Notes: a model not told the origin generated them from the sequence alone. 64,000 bases of DNA from Pseudarthrobacter oxydans (GCF_013314975.1 NZ_JABTYH010000012.1:1-64000); one strand, 5' to 3'. Shown: positions 8,869-16,917, numbered from the stretch's first letter. Made by a program: numbers and translations.

Positions 8869-8930
8869 CTGCTGTTCACCGTGTGGCCTGACCTTCCCTT
8901 GTTCCCCGGCCGGCCCTAGGATCTGAACCC

Positions 8931-11504
8931 ATGCCCCCAGAACACGTCCTTGCCTACGATGCGCCTGCTGCCCGGTGGCTGGAGGCCCTTCCCCTGGGAA
9001 ACGGCCGGCTGGGCGCCATGGTGTTCGGCGGCAGCCAGGCGGGCGCGGAGGTGGAACACCGGTTCCAGCTCAACGACTCGTCCGCCTGGTCCGGGTCACC
9101 GCGCAGCCAGGACCGGGAGCCCGTCTTCAGCCGGGAGGAGGCGGACCGGATCCTCAACGAAAGCCGCCGCCTGATCGGTTCCGGCGACTTCGCCGGCGCC
9201 ACGGTAACCCTGAAAGGCCTGCAGCACCGGCACTCCCAGGCGTACCTCCCGTTCGCCGACCTCTACCTCACCGCGGCAGCCACCGCAGCAAACCCGGCAG
9301 CAGGGGAAAAGGGAGGCGGCGGCGCTCCCGCACAGCCGTCGTCGGACTATCACCGCGGCCTGGACCTTTCCCGCGCCCTCAATACCAACACGTACCGCCT
9401 GGACGGCCACGCCGTCCGGGTGGAAGCGTTCATCAGCCACGATCCGTCAGTGCTGGTGGTCTCGCTGCGGACCGACGCGCCGCAGGGCCTCGACCTTGCG
9501 TTGCGACTGGATTCCCCGCTGCGTATCCTCCGCCGCTCCGGCGGGGACGGGAGGCTGTCCCTCGAACTGAAAATGCCCTCCGACGCAGCCCCGGCGCACG
9601 ACGGCGGCGTGGTGGAGTACTCGGAGGACGATTCCCTCAGCATGCAGGGGGCAGTGGCGGCCACCTGGGAGCATGACGGCCGACCCGTGCAGGGACCAGC
9701 CGGCCCCGCCAGGCAGGCATCAGCGCACGACGACGGCCTGGCCGCCACCGGCGTCCGGCGCGCCGACATCTACCTCGCCACCGACACCACCTTCGCGGGG
9801 CTGGCCCGCCAGCCGCGGGGCACCGCCTCCACTGCCGCGGCCGCCGCCCGTACCGTGGTGGACCAGGCCCGGGCCTCCGGACGGGAAGTCCTGCTTGGCC
9901 GGCACGGGGAGAGCCACTCCAGGCTCTACGGGGCCGCGCGGGTGGAATTCGATGTTCCGGTGCGGGAAAGCGAAGATACGGGCCGGCGGCTGCTGGCGGC
10001 CAACGCCCACCCTGGCGGCCCGCTGGCGGCCGATCCCGGCCTGGCGGCGCTGCTCTTCAACTACGGGCGGTACCTGCTGATCTCCAGCTCGCGGTCCGCC
10101 CCTGCGGGGTCCCGGCAGGGGACGGCCTGGCGCGGAGTGCCGGCCAACCTCCAGGGCATCTGGAACGCCGAACTGCCGGCCCCCTGGAGCTCCAACTACA
10201 CCACCAACATCAACCTGCAGATGAACTACTGGGGCGCCGAACCCACCGGCCTGGCCGAGTGCGCGGAACCGCTCTTTGCCCTCATCGAGGCGATGCAGGG
10301 GACCGGGTCCGCGGTGGCCCGGGAGTATTACGGCGCCCGCGGCTGGGCCGTGCACCACAACTCGGATCTGTGGGCCTACGCAAAACCGGTGGGGCACGGG
10401 GCGCATTCGCCGGAGTGGGCGTACTGGCCCATGGCAGGCACCTGGCTGGTGCGGCACCTGTGGGAGCATCTGCAGTTTGGCAGCACGGACAGTTCCGCGG
10501 ACGCGGACACTTTCGCCCCGGACAGCTTTGCCCGGGACACAGCCTGGCCGGCCATCCGCGGTGCCGCTGAATTCGCCCTGGACCTGCTGGTTAATTTCCC
10601 GGACGGCTCGCTGGGAACCAGCCCGTCCACGTCCCCGGAGAACACGTTTGCGGCGGCAGACCCGTCCACCGGCACCCGGGTGCAGGGATCCGCCGCCCAA
10701 TCCGCCACCATGGACCTGACCCTCATCGGCGATGTTTTCCGGATGCTGGACACCCTGGCCCGCCGCCTTGGCCTGGAAGATGACCCCGTGGCCTCCGCCG
10801 CACGCAGTGCCCTGCCCCGGCTTCCCGCACCGGCACCGGGACGCGGCGGAAAGCTCCGGGAGTGGCTTGACGATCCGGAGGAATGGGAACCCGGGCACCG
10901 GCACGTCAGCCACCTCTACCTCGCCTATCCCGGGGACACGCCGCTCACCCCCGGGCTCGAAGCGGCGGTTCGGGCCAGCCTGGACGGCCGGGGCGACGAA
11001 GCCACCGGCTGGTCGCTGGCTTGGAAGATCCTGCTGCGCGCACGGCTCCGCCAGGCCGGAAAAGTCAGCGACCTCCTGCGGCTCTACTTCCGGGACATGC
11101 AGACGCCCCGCGGAGGCCAAAGCGGAGGCCTGTATCCCAACCTATTCGGCGCCCACCCGCCGTTCCAGATCGACGGCAACCTCGGGTACGTGGCCGCCCT
11201 GGCCGAGTGCCTGGTCCAGAGCCACCGGACCGTGGGCGGGCTCCACGAAATAGAGCTGCTCCCCGCCCTCCCCTCCGAGCTGCCCGCCGGCCGCGCCCGG
11301 CGGCTCCGTGCCCGGCCCGGGGTGGACGTGGACCTGGACTGGCAGGACGGGCGGCTGGTGCAGGCAACCCTGGCCGCGCAGAAGCCGGTCAAGGTGCTGG
11401 TCCGGTATGGACCGGGCACCAGGGAAGCGCACCTTGAGCCAGGAATACCCGCAGTTCTCACCTACAGCGCCCCTCGCAGCGCCCCTACCGACAGGATTGG
11501 ATGA
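8931..11504 (+). CDS. Glycoside hydrolase family 95 enzyme (alpha-L-fucosidase-like)
   Basis: An 857-residue protein of GH95. The N-terminal LPLGNGRLGAMVFGG opens the beta-sandwich domain. The catalytic barrel carries TTNINLQMNYW with the paired Asn residues, SPENTF with the candidate acid Glu, and FQIDGNLGY with the conserved Asp. All four positions known to be important in characterised GH95 enzymes are therefore present. No signal peptide is seen, so it likely acts in the cytoplasm on imported oligosaccharides. Characterised members hydrolyse alpha-L-fucosides or alpha-L-galactosides. Its place in a rhamnose locus suggests a glycan carrying rhamnose, which is inference. An Ala/Gly-rich insertion lies near residues 120-140. 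Confidence 0.82.
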   Translation: MPPEHVLAYDAPAARWLEALPLGNGRLGAMVFGGSQAGAEVEHRFQLNDSSAWSGSPRSQDREPVFSREEADRILNESRRLIGSGDFAGATVTLKGLQHRHSQAYLPFADLYLTAAATAANPAAGEKGGGGAPAQPSSDYHRGLDLSRALNTNTYRLDGHAVRVEAFISHDPSVLVVSLRTDAPQGLDLALRLDSPLRILRRSGGDGRLSLELKMPSDAAPAHDGGVVEYSEDDSLSMQGAVAATWEHDGRPVQGPAGPARQASAHDDGLAATGVRRADIYLATDTTFAGLARQPRGTASTAAAAARTVVDQARASGREVLLGRHGESHSRLYGAARVEFDVPVRESEDTGRRLLAANAHPGGPLAADPGLAALLFNYGRYLLISSSRSAPAGSRQGTAWRGVPANLQGIWNAELPAPWSSNYTTNINLQMNYWGAEPTGLAECAEPLFALIEAMQGTGSAVAREYYGARGWAVHHNSDLWAYAKPVGHGAHSPEWAYWPMAGTWLVRHLWEHLQFGSTDSSADADTFAPDSFARDTAWPAIRGAAEFALDLLVNFPDGSLGTSPSTSPENTFAAADPSTGTRVQGSAAQSATMDLTLIGDVFRMLDTLARRLGLEDDPVASAARSALPRLPAPAPGRGGKLREWLDDPEEWEPGHRHVSHLYLAYPGDTPLTPGLEAAVRASLDGRGDEATGWSLAWKILLRARLRQAGKVSDLLRLYFRDMQTPRGGQSGGLYPNLFGAHPPFQIDGNLGYVAALAECLVQSHRTVGGLHEIELLPALPSELPAGRARRLRARPGVDVDLDWQDGRLVQATLAAQKPVKVLVRYGPGTREAHLEPGIPAVLTYSAPRSAPTDRIG

Positions 11505-11507
11505 CCC

Positions 11508-12527
11508 ATGCCGCTCTTCGACCTTCCCCTTGCGCAGCTCCGCGCCTACTCCTCGGACGTGACGCCCCCGGAGGACCTGGGCCACTTCTGGGACGCCACC
11601 ATCAGGGAAGCCCGGGCCTTCCCGCTGGACGCCAGTTTTGAGCCGGTGGAAAACTACCTTTCCGTCATCGACACCTTCGACGTCACCTTCGCGGGCTACG
11701 GCGGCGCTCCGGTCCGGGGCTGGCTCCACCTCCCGGCGCACAGGGAACCCGGGGCGTCACTGCCGGTGGTGGTCCAGTACGTTGGCTACTCCGGCGGCCG
11801 CGGCCTGGTCAACCAGGACACCCGCTGGGCCCAGGCCGGCTACGCGCACTTCATCATGGACACCCGCGGCCAGGGCTACGGCGGCACGCTGGGCGACACG
11901 CCGGACCCGCACCCCTCCGCCGGGGACGTCGCCCACGCCGGACTCATGACCCGGGGCATCGGAAACCGCGAGGACTACTACTACCGCCGTGTGTACGTGG
12001 ACGCCTTCCGGGCCGTGGAAGCCGCCCAGTCCCACCCCGCCGTCGACCCCTCCAGGGTGGTGCTGGCCGGCGTCAGCCAGGGCGGCGGCATTGTGGTGGC
12101 CACCGCGGGCCTGGCCGCCGGAAGGCTCGACGGCGTCATCGCCGCGCTGCCCGATGTCCCGTTCCTGCAGGACTTCCCCCGGGCCATCGACATCACACCC
12201 CGCGGCCCGTACCCCGAGATCGCCCAGTTCCTGGCCCGGCACCGGGACCGGTACGACTCCGCGCTCGCCGTCCTGCGCTATTTCGACGGCGTCAACCTGG
12301 CCCGGTGGGCAACAGCCCCTGCGCTGTATTCAGCCGCCCAGATGGACGACATCTGCCCGCCGTCCACGGTCTTCGCAAGTTTCAACGCCTATGGCTCCGG
12401 AACGGCAGGCTCCTCCGGAACCGGCGCCGGGAAGGAGATTGAGGTGTACCGGTTCAACAACCACGAGGGCGGCCAGGAACACCACTGGATCCGCCAGCTG
12501 CTGTTTCTGCGCAAGATTTTGGGGTAA
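11508..12527 (+). CDS. CE7-type acetyl esterase
   Basis: A 339-residue alpha/beta hydrolase of the acetylxylan esterase/cephalosporin-C deacetylase type (carbohydrate esterase family 7). The nucleophile motif GVSQGGG is near residue 187. The segment SAAQMDDICPPS offers the catalytic Asp and NNHEGGQEHH the His. MDTRGQGYGG is also typical. No signal peptide is present, so a cytoplasmic role removing acetyl groups from imported oligosaccharides is likely. It starts three bases after the GH95 stop, so the two enzymes are probably co-translated and act on the same substrate. Confidence 0.82.
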   Translation: MPLFDLPLAQLRAYSSDVTPPEDLGHFWDATIREARAFPLDASFEPVENYLSVIDTFDVTFAGYGGAPVRGWLHLPAHREPGASLPVVVQYVGYSGGRGLVNQDTRWAQAGYAHFIMDTRGQGYGGTLGDTPDPHPSAGDVAHAGLMTRGIGNREDYYYRRVYVDAFRAVEAAQSHPAVDPSRVVLAGVSQGGGIVVATAGLAAGRLDGVIAALPDVPFLQDFPRAIDITPRGPYPEIAQFLARHRDRYDSALAVLRYFDGVNLARWATAPALYSAAQMDDICPPSTVFASFNAYGSGTAGSSGTGAGKEIEVYRFNNHEGGQEHHWIRQLLFLRKILG

Positions 12528-12544
12528 GTTGCTTCTGCCGGTGT

Positions 12545-12560
12545 GAGAAAACGGTTTCTC
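12545..12560. promoter_or_regulatory. LacI-type operator before the sugar symporter
   Basis: GAGAAAACGGTTTCTC is a near-perfect 16-bp palindrome with a central CG, the form of a LacI-family operator. It differs from the rhaM operator, so it may answer to another repressor or mark an internal promoter. It lies 22 bases before the symporter ATG. Confidence 0.5.
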
Positions 12561-12581
12561 TACCCGTTGGAACAGGAAGCA

Positions 12582-13910
12582 ATGAAGAAACTCAGCAGGC
12601 TCAGCGTCTTTGCCTACGGCGCCGGTGACGCCGCCAACAGCATGATCATCAGCACCGGGAACATGTTCCTGCTCGTCTACTACACGGACGTTGCCGGGAT
12701 CGGGGCAGCCGCCGCCGGAACCCTGCTGCTTCTCCTGCGGGTATTCAACGCCTTCACGGACATCGCCGCCGGGCGCATCGTGGACCGCGTCCACAGCCGG
12801 CGCTGGGGGAAGTTCCGGCCCTTCCTGATGTTCGGTTTCATCCCGCTCCTGTTGAGCGTGGCGGTGTTCCATGTTCCGGACGTCGAACCGTCCCTGAAGC
12901 TGCTCTACGCCTACTGCACGTACGGCCTGGTGTGTGTCGCCTACAGCATGGTCAATGTTCCCTACGGCTGCCTGGTGGGGGCCATGACGCAGGACGCCCG
13001 GCAGCGCGCCCGGCTGGGCGGCGCCCGGACCCTCGGCGGGCTGTCCGTTGGCGCCACGCTCGGCTTCTTCATTGCCCCGCTCCTGGGGGCCGGGCAGGAC
13101 ATGCAGCAGGTCTTCACCTGGCTGACCATCACCTTCGCGGTTGTGGGCTCGGCCCTGTACGCCTTCACCGGTGCCGCCTGCGCCGAGCAGGTTCCCGGCA
13201 GCGTCCCCAGGATCACCCTCAGCCAGAGCATGGCGGCCCTTAAGGCAAATTCGCCGCTGGTGGTCCTCTGCGTCAGCTCGGTGCTTTTTGTCACCGGAAC
13301 ATCCGCCACGGGAGCATCCCAGTTCTACTACCTCCGCGATGTCCTGTCCCGGGTGGACCTGTTTCCCCTCATGGCCGCCGCGCAGGTGGCCATCACGCTC
13401 ACGTTGGCGGTCCTCATTCCGCGTCCGGTGGCACGCTGGGGCAAACGTGCCGTCTACAGCGCCGGCGCCGGCCTCGGTGCCGTTGGGGGCCTGCTGGTTT
13501 TCCTGGCACCCGTGGAGGCGCCCCTGCTGGGCGTGGCTGGCCTGGTGCTGGGGCTGCTTGCCTCCGCGTCGGTCAGCATTGTCACGTGGGCGCTGATCGC
13601 GGACACCGTGGAATACGGCGAGTGGAAGACCGGAGTCCGGGTGCAGGGCATCAACTACGCCCTCCTGGCCGCCACCAGGAAGCTGGGCATGGGCTTTGGG
13701 GCCGGCGTTGTGGCCTTTTCCCTGGCCTGGGGCGGCTACGCCTCGGGCGTGGCAGAACAGCCGCAATCCGCAACACTGGCCATCCGGGCCGCGGCGGGAC
13801 TGCTGCCCGGAGTCCTGGTCCTGGCGGCCGTGGGCATCATGTACTGGTACCGCCTCACGGACCGGAAGCACGCCGAGCTGGTGGCAAGCCTGTCGCGTGA
13901 TGCAACGTAA
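12582..13910 (+). CDS. GPH-family sugar:cation symporter (MFS)
   Basis: A 442-residue membrane transporter with about twelve hydrophobic segments, of the glycoside-pentoside-hexuronide:cation symporter family. Early motifs AYGAGDAANSMI and the loop VDRVHSRRWGKFRPF (Asp and Arg/Gly-Lys-Phe-Arg-Pro) are characteristic. It probably imports the oligosaccharide or glycoside that the preceding glycosidase and esterase process. The ATG preceded by AGGAAG was chosen over an open extension of 13 codons that would run through the operator-like palindrome. It is last in the rhamnose gene row but may have its own control. Confidence 0.85.
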   Translation: MKKLSRLSVFAYGAGDAANSMIISTGNMFLLVYYTDVAGIGAAAAGTLLLLLRVFNAFTDIAAGRIVDRVHSRRWGKFRPFLMFGFIPLLLSVAVFHVPDVEPSLKLLYAYCTYGLVCVAYSMVNVPYGCLVGAMTQDARQRARLGGARTLGGLSVGATLGFFIAPLLGAGQDMQQVFTWLTITFAVVGSALYAFTGAACAEQVPGSVPRITLSQSMAALKANSPLVVLCVSSVLFVTGTSATGASQFYYLRDVLSRVDLFPLMAAAQVAITLTLAVLIPRPVARWGKRAVYSAGAGLGAVGGLLVFLAPVEAPLLGVAGLVLGLLASASVSIVTWALIADTVEYGEWKTGVRVQGINYALLAATRKLGMGFGAGVVAFSLAWGGYASGVAEQPQSATLAIRAAAGLLPGVLVLAAVGIMYWYRLTDRKHAELVASLSRDAT

Positions 13911-13915
13911 CCGTT

Positions 13916-13944
13916 TTGCCATCCGCGGAAGCTGTGGTTATGGT
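13916..13944 (+). promoter_or_regulatory. Promoter of the DAHP synthase leader
   Basis: TTGCCA (13916-13921) and TATGGT (13939-13944) are separated by exactly 17 bases. Transcription would begin near 13951, next to the leader ATG at 13952, which would make the leader peptide leaderless. Inferred from sequence. Confidence 0.5.
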
Positions 13945-13951
13945 TCATGGC

Positions 13952-14011
13952 ATGACTAACCGTTGGTATGCGTATTTTTCGTTGGCTCTGGAGGGGCCCG
14001 CGTCTAACTGA
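13952..14011 (+). CDS. Aromatic-amino-acid leader peptide of DAHP synthase
   Basis: A 19-codon ORF encoding MTNRWYAYFSLALEGPASN, with Trp, Tyr, Tyr and Phe among codons 5-9. This is the hallmark of a ribosome-sensing attenuator for an aromatic biosynthetic gene, and the next gene is the first enzyme of the shikimate pathway. No ribosome site precedes it, but a good promoter places the transcript start at the ATG. Downstream RNA can fold in two blocks: TGGCTCTGGAGG inside this ORF (13983-13994) with CCTTCAGAGCCA (14027-14038), then a 12-bp hairpin. An in-frame ATG at 13940 falls inside the -10 and is less likely. Confidence 0.7.
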   Translation: MTNRWYAYFSLALEGPASN

Positions 14012-14038
14012 CACGCAACCAACTTTCCTTCAGAGCCA
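13983..14038 (+). promoter_or_regulatory. Leader RNA stem pairing the leader ORF with pre-terminator sequence
   Basis: TGGCTCTGGAGG (13983-13994, within the leader ORF) can pair over 12 positions, one of them a G-U, with CCTTCAGAGCCA (14027-14038). A ribosome stalled on the Trp/Tyr/Phe codons would cover the left arm. This gives a plausible switch between alternative folds, but which fold favours expression cannot be settled by eye. Confidence 0.5.
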
Positions 14039-14066
14039 GAAGGGCAGAGATGATTCTCTGCCCTTC
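14039..14066 (+). terminator. Attenuator hairpin upstream of DAHP synthase
   Basis: GAAGGGCAGAGA and TCTCTGCCCTTC form a perfect 12-bp stem with a TGAT loop. It directly abuts the upstream leader stem. No clear U-tract follows, so it could be a weak intrinsic terminator or an anti-ribosome-binding structure. Confidence 0.6.
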
Positions 14067-14125
14067 GCCGTTTCTCCGGCGGGTTCTGATCCGGGCCCGC
14101 TTCCCATCTGGAACAGGACCCGAAC

Positions 14126-15271
14126 ATGAGCACCGCAACAGCCCCCGCAAACACAACCGCCGGCATTTCCGCAACGGAATCCGCGGCCAGGTCCACGTCG
14201 AACCTGCGCGTCAGCGAATTCACGGCGCTGCCCACCCCGCAGGAACTCATCGCGGAACTGCCGCTGGACGCCCGGGTGGCGGACGTCGTCGAACGCGGCC
14301 GCGATGAAGTCCGGGCCATCATGGACGGCGTGGACGACCGCCTGCTGGTGATCGTTGGGCCCTGCTCCATCCACGACCCCAAGGCGGGCCTTGAGTACGC
14401 ACGCCGGCTGGTGAGCCAGGCCGAGAAGCACAGGGAAGACCTGCTGATCGTGATGCGCACCTACTTCGAAAAGCCCCGCACCACCGTGGGCTGGAAGGGC
14501 CTCATCAACGATCCCCGCCTGGACGGCAGCCACGACATGGTGACCGGCCTCCGCGCCGCCCGGCACTTCCTGCAGCAGGTCACCGCCCTGGGCCTCCCCA
14601 CGGCAACGGAGTTCCTCGAACCCATCAGCCCGCAGTACATGGCGGACCTGATCTCCTGGGGCGCCATCGGGGCGCGCACCACCGAAAGCCAGATCCACCG
14701 GCAGCTCGCGTCCGGGCTGTCCATGCCCATCGGCTTCAAGAACGGGACCGACGGCGACCTCCAGGTGGCCATCGACGCCTGCGGTGCGGCGGCCGCGGCC
14801 CAGGCGTTCCTGGGCATTGACGGTGACGGCCGGGCGGCGCTGGTGTCCACTGCCGGGAACCCGGACACCCATGTCATCCTCCGCGGCGGACGCAAGGGAC
14901 CCAACTACTCCGCCGCCGACGTCGGGGCGGCGTCAGCCAAGCTGGCAGGCAAGCAGCTGAACCCGCGGCTCATTGTGGATGCCAGCCATGCCAACAGCGG
15001 CAAGAGCCACCACCGGCAGGCCGAGGTGGCGCTGGAGATCGGCGCGCAGCTCGAGGACGGCGGCACGTCGGCCCAGGCGATTGCCGGCGTCATGCTGGAA
15101 AGCTTCCTGGTGGGCGGCGCGCAGAACCTGGATGTTGCCGAGCACGCGGCCGGACGCGCTGAGCTCGTGTACGGGCAGAGCGTCACCGATGCCTGCATGG
15201 AATGGGACGTTTCGGTCTCCGTCCTGGACCAGCTGGCCGCGTCCGCGCGTAAGCGCCGGGAGGCGAAATAG
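14126..15271 (+). CDS. 3-deoxy-7-phosphoheptulonate (DAHP) synthase, class I
   Basis: A 381-residue AroF/AroG-type enzyme that condenses phosphoenolpyruvate with erythrose 4-phosphate, the first step of aromatic amino acid synthesis. Diagnostic segments are LLVIVGPCSIHDP (metal/PEP site), MRTYFEKPRTTVGWKG, GARTTESQIHRQLASG, IDASHANSGKSH-like VDASHANSGKSH and the late SVTDACMEWD. The length fits feedback-sensitive class I enzymes, whose N-terminal extension binds Tyr or Phe; which effector applies here cannot be read. It is preceded by an aromatic leader peptide and hairpin, so expression is likely attenuated by charged aromatic tRNA. The exact symbol (aroF or aroG) is left open. Confidence 0.92.
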   Translation: MSTATAPANTTAGISATESAARSTSNLRVSEFTALPTPQELIAELPLDARVADVVERGRDEVRAIMDGVDDRLLVIVGPCSIHDPKAGLEYARRLVSQAEKHREDLLIVMRTYFEKPRTTVGWKGLINDPRLDGSHDMVTGLRAARHFLQQVTALGLPTATEFLEPISPQYMADLISWGAIGARTTESQIHRQLASGLSMPIGFKNGTDGDLQVAIDACGAAAAAQAFLGIDGDGRAALVSTAGNPDTHVILRGGRKGPNYSAADVGAASAKLAGKQLNPRLIVDASHANSGKSHHRQAEVALEIGAQLEDGGTSAQAIAGVMLESFLVGGAQNLDVAEHAAGRAELVYGQSVTDACMEWDVSVSVLDQLAASARKRREAK

Positions 15272-15285
15272 GGGGATTTACTACT

Positions 15286-15322
15286 TTCACTTCTGCCACA
15301 CGAACATCTAGAGTATCTAGAT
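15286..15322 (+). promoter_or_regulatory. Promoter with inverted repeat before the bldC-like gene
   Basis: TTCACT (15286-15291) and TAGAGT (15309-15314) are 17 bases apart. ATCTAGA (15306-15312) and TCTAGAT (15316-15322) form a perfect inverted repeat around GTA that overlaps the -10. The placement suggests a regulator-binding site, possibly autoregulatory. Confidence 0.45.
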
Positions 15323-15414
15323 AGGTGGTTGGTGGATGGCTCAGCATCGGAACACCGCATTGGCACGTACCTGGGGTCACTGTTGTCCATCCGTCAGCAA
15401 AGGAAAATAGGGAA

Positions 15415-15627
15415 ATGTCGGCAGAACAGAACTTCTCCAACGCGAAGTTCCTGACCGTGGCTGAAGTAGCCCAGGTCATGCGCGTCTCCAAAATGACCGT
15501 GTACCGGCTGGTGCACTCCGGCGAAATGCCGGCAGTGCGCTTCGGCCGCTCCTACCGGGTTCCGGAACAGGCCGTTGAGCAGTACCTCAAAGGTGCTGTG
15601 GTGGACGGCCACTCCGAGACAGCCTGA
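15415..15627 (+). CDS. BldC-like MerR/excisionase-family DNA-binding protein
   Basis: A 70-residue protein consisting almost wholly of a winged helix-turn-helix: LTVAEVAQVMRVSKMTVYRL, then HSGEMPAVRFGRSYRVPE and a C-terminal helix AVEQYLKG. It closely resembles the streptomycete developmental regulator BldC, which is universal in actinobacteria, and related excisionase-type domains. It likely acts as a transcription factor rather than a phage excisionase, as there are no phage genes nearby. The ATG of SAEQNF follows an AGGAAA site; an open extension upstream includes the promoter and is rejected. The neighbouring bS22 gene matches the conserved arrangement recalled from mycobacteria. Confidence 0.85.
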   Translation: MSAEQNFSNAKFLTVAEVAQVMRVSKMTVYRLVHSGEMPAVRFGRSYRVPEQAVEQYLKGAVVDGHSETA

Positions 15628-15776
15628 GCAGCTGTCCGTAGCCGCCTTCCGGAAGCGGTACCCTGTTAAGGAACGTTTTACGTCATTGTAAGAATCTGTC
15701 AGTTGTTCAGTTCGTAGCTCTGTCCACGAACAATTTCCATCAGACAGGTACTGCATCTAGTTTGTAAGGAACTTAC

Positions 15777-15875
15777 GTGGGTTCAGTTATTAAGAAGCGT
15801 CGCAAGCGTATGGCCAAGAAGAAGCACCGCAAGCTGCTTCGCAAGACCCGTCACCAGCGCCGCAACAAGAAGTAG
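15777..15875 (+). CDS. 30S ribosomal protein bS22 (AURKAIP1/COX24 domain)
   Basis: A 32-residue, extremely basic protein with a GTG start, reading VIKKRRKRMAKKKHRKLLRK and ending QRRNKK. This is the actinobacterial bS22 small-subunit ribosomal protein, related to the AURKAIP1/COX24 domain of mitochondrial ribosomes. AAGGA lies at a proper distance upstream and a strong terminator follows the stop. It is too short for routine gene calling. The bldC-bS22-HAD hydrolase neighbourhood is conserved in related actinobacteria, to my recollection. Confidence 0.88.
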   Translation: MGSVIKKRRKRMAKKKHRKLLRKTRHQRRNKK

Positions 15876-15896
15876 AGATACTTCGAACAGCGCAGG

Positions 15897-15934
15897 AAAT
15901 GCCCGTCGCCTTCCGAGGCGGCGGGCATTTTCTT
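15897..15934 (+). terminator. Rho-independent terminator after bS22
   Basis: AAATGCCCGTCGCC and GGCGGCGGGCATTT form a 14-bp stem (one U-G pair) with loop TTCCGA, followed by TCTTG. It lies 22 bases past the bS22 stop and probably also serves the opposite strand. Confidence 0.8.
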
Positions 15935-15943
15935 GTGCTGTCC

Positions 15944-16004
15944 CCAACCAGGTAGCAGCACATGTCGTTAACAAGGCTCATAAGGACATCTGCTGCGACC
16001 TAGA
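15944..16004. repeat. REP-like palindrome, family A, copy 1
   Basis: CCAACCAGGTAGCAGCACAT at the left and CATCTGCTGCGACCTAGATG at the right form an imperfect inverted repeat. The same element, with perfect 19-bp arms, recurs at 39160-39215. The right arm overlaps the stop codon of the HAD hydrolase gene. Two copies 23 kb apart in unrelated gaps indicate an interspersed palindromic repeat family. Confidence 0.65.
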
Positions 16005-16818
16005 TGCGCGGGCCCCGGATGCGGGCAAATCCCTTCCAGAGCCCGTAGACGGCGCCGCCGGCCGTCGCGGCTTTGAGGCCGAACGTGGCCGCGCGCCGGC
16101 CTGACCGGAAATCGTAGACCGGCCAGTTGTTGTCGCGGGCGTGCCGGCGCAGGCGGGCATCCGGGTTGATGGCCACCGGATGGCCCACAAGGGTCAGCAG
16201 CGGAATGTCGTTATAGGAGTCGCTGTACGCCCAGCAGCGCTTGAGGTCCAGCTCCTCGGCGTCCGCAATGGCCTGGACGGCCACAGCCTTGGCCGAGCCG
16301 TGCAGGATGTCACCCACCAGGCGGCCGGTGTACATGCCCTCGGAAATTTCCCCCACCGTCCCCAGCGCCCCGGTCAGTCCCAGCCGGGTAGAGATCACCG
16401 TGGCCACTTCGATGGGGGTGGCGGTCACCAGCCACACCCGGCGGCCCACGCGCAGGTGCTGCTCCGCCAGCGCTTTGGCGCCCGGCCAGATGCGGGAGGC
16501 GATCATCTCGTCGTAGACCTCTTCGCCGAGCGCCTTGATGTCATCAACCGTGATGCCGGCCGCCAGCGTCAGTGCGGAGTCGCGGACGGCGTGGACATCG
16601 TCCATGTTTTCGCCGCGGGCCACGAACTTGAACTGCTTCCACGCGAACCCGGCCGCCTGGGCCATGGTGAACGCCCCGCGCTGGTGCATCTTGCGGGCAA
16701 CGTGGAAGAGGCTGGCACCGCGCATCAGGGTGTTGTCCACATCGAAGAACGCCGCCTCGCCCGGTTGCGGCGCAGCAACCGGTTTGGTGACTACGGCGAC
16801 GTACTTCTCCTCGGGCAT
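16000..16818 (-). CDS. HAD-IB family hydrolase (SerB-like)
   Basis: A 272-residue phosphatase of the HAD superfamily, subfamily IB. Motif I is FFDVDNTL (about residue 24), motif II falls in WLVTATP, and motif III/IV in CWAYSDSYNDIPLL. The all-helical cap between motifs I and II is of the phosphoserine-phosphatase type. A C-terminal hydrophobic segment (TAGGAVYGLW) may touch the membrane. The substrate is unknown; homologues are loosely named SerB but are probably not the biosynthetic enzyme. Start: the ATG before PEEKYVA was taken; a TTG ten codons upstream is an alternative. It is divergent from the glutaredoxin-like gene. Confidence 0.8.
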   Translation of the reverse strand: MPEEKYVAVVTKPVAAPQPGEAAFFDVDNTLMRGASLFHVARKMHQRGAFTMAQAAGFAWKQFKFVARGENMDDVHAVRDSALTLAAGITVDDIKALGEEVYDEMIASRIWPGAKALAEQHLRVGRRVWLVTATPIEVATVISTRLGLTGALGTVGEISEGMYTGRLVGDILHGSAKAVAVQAIADAEELDLKRCWAYSDSYNDIPLLTLVGHPVAINPDARLRRHARDNNWPVYDFRSGRRAATFGLKAATAGGAVYGLWKGFARIRGPRI

Positions 16819-16917
16819 GCAGTCGAGTCTAGTCAATCCGCTGTTCAATCCCCGTTTAGCCTTGTTCCCCCTTGCCCGGCGTCGCCGGACCCCGGGGAAC
16901 GGGTCTACGGTTAACGC

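Noticed and set aside
13940..13951. In-frame upstream ATG at 13940 for the leader peptide, behind GGAAG.
   Set aside because: The ATG overlaps the likely -10 TATGGT, so transcripts would start after it. It remains possible if transcription begins further upstream.
15415..15627. Phage excisionase.
   Set aside because: The fold is shared, but there are no integrase or phage genes, and the protein and its bS22 neighbour fit the BldC chromosome context.
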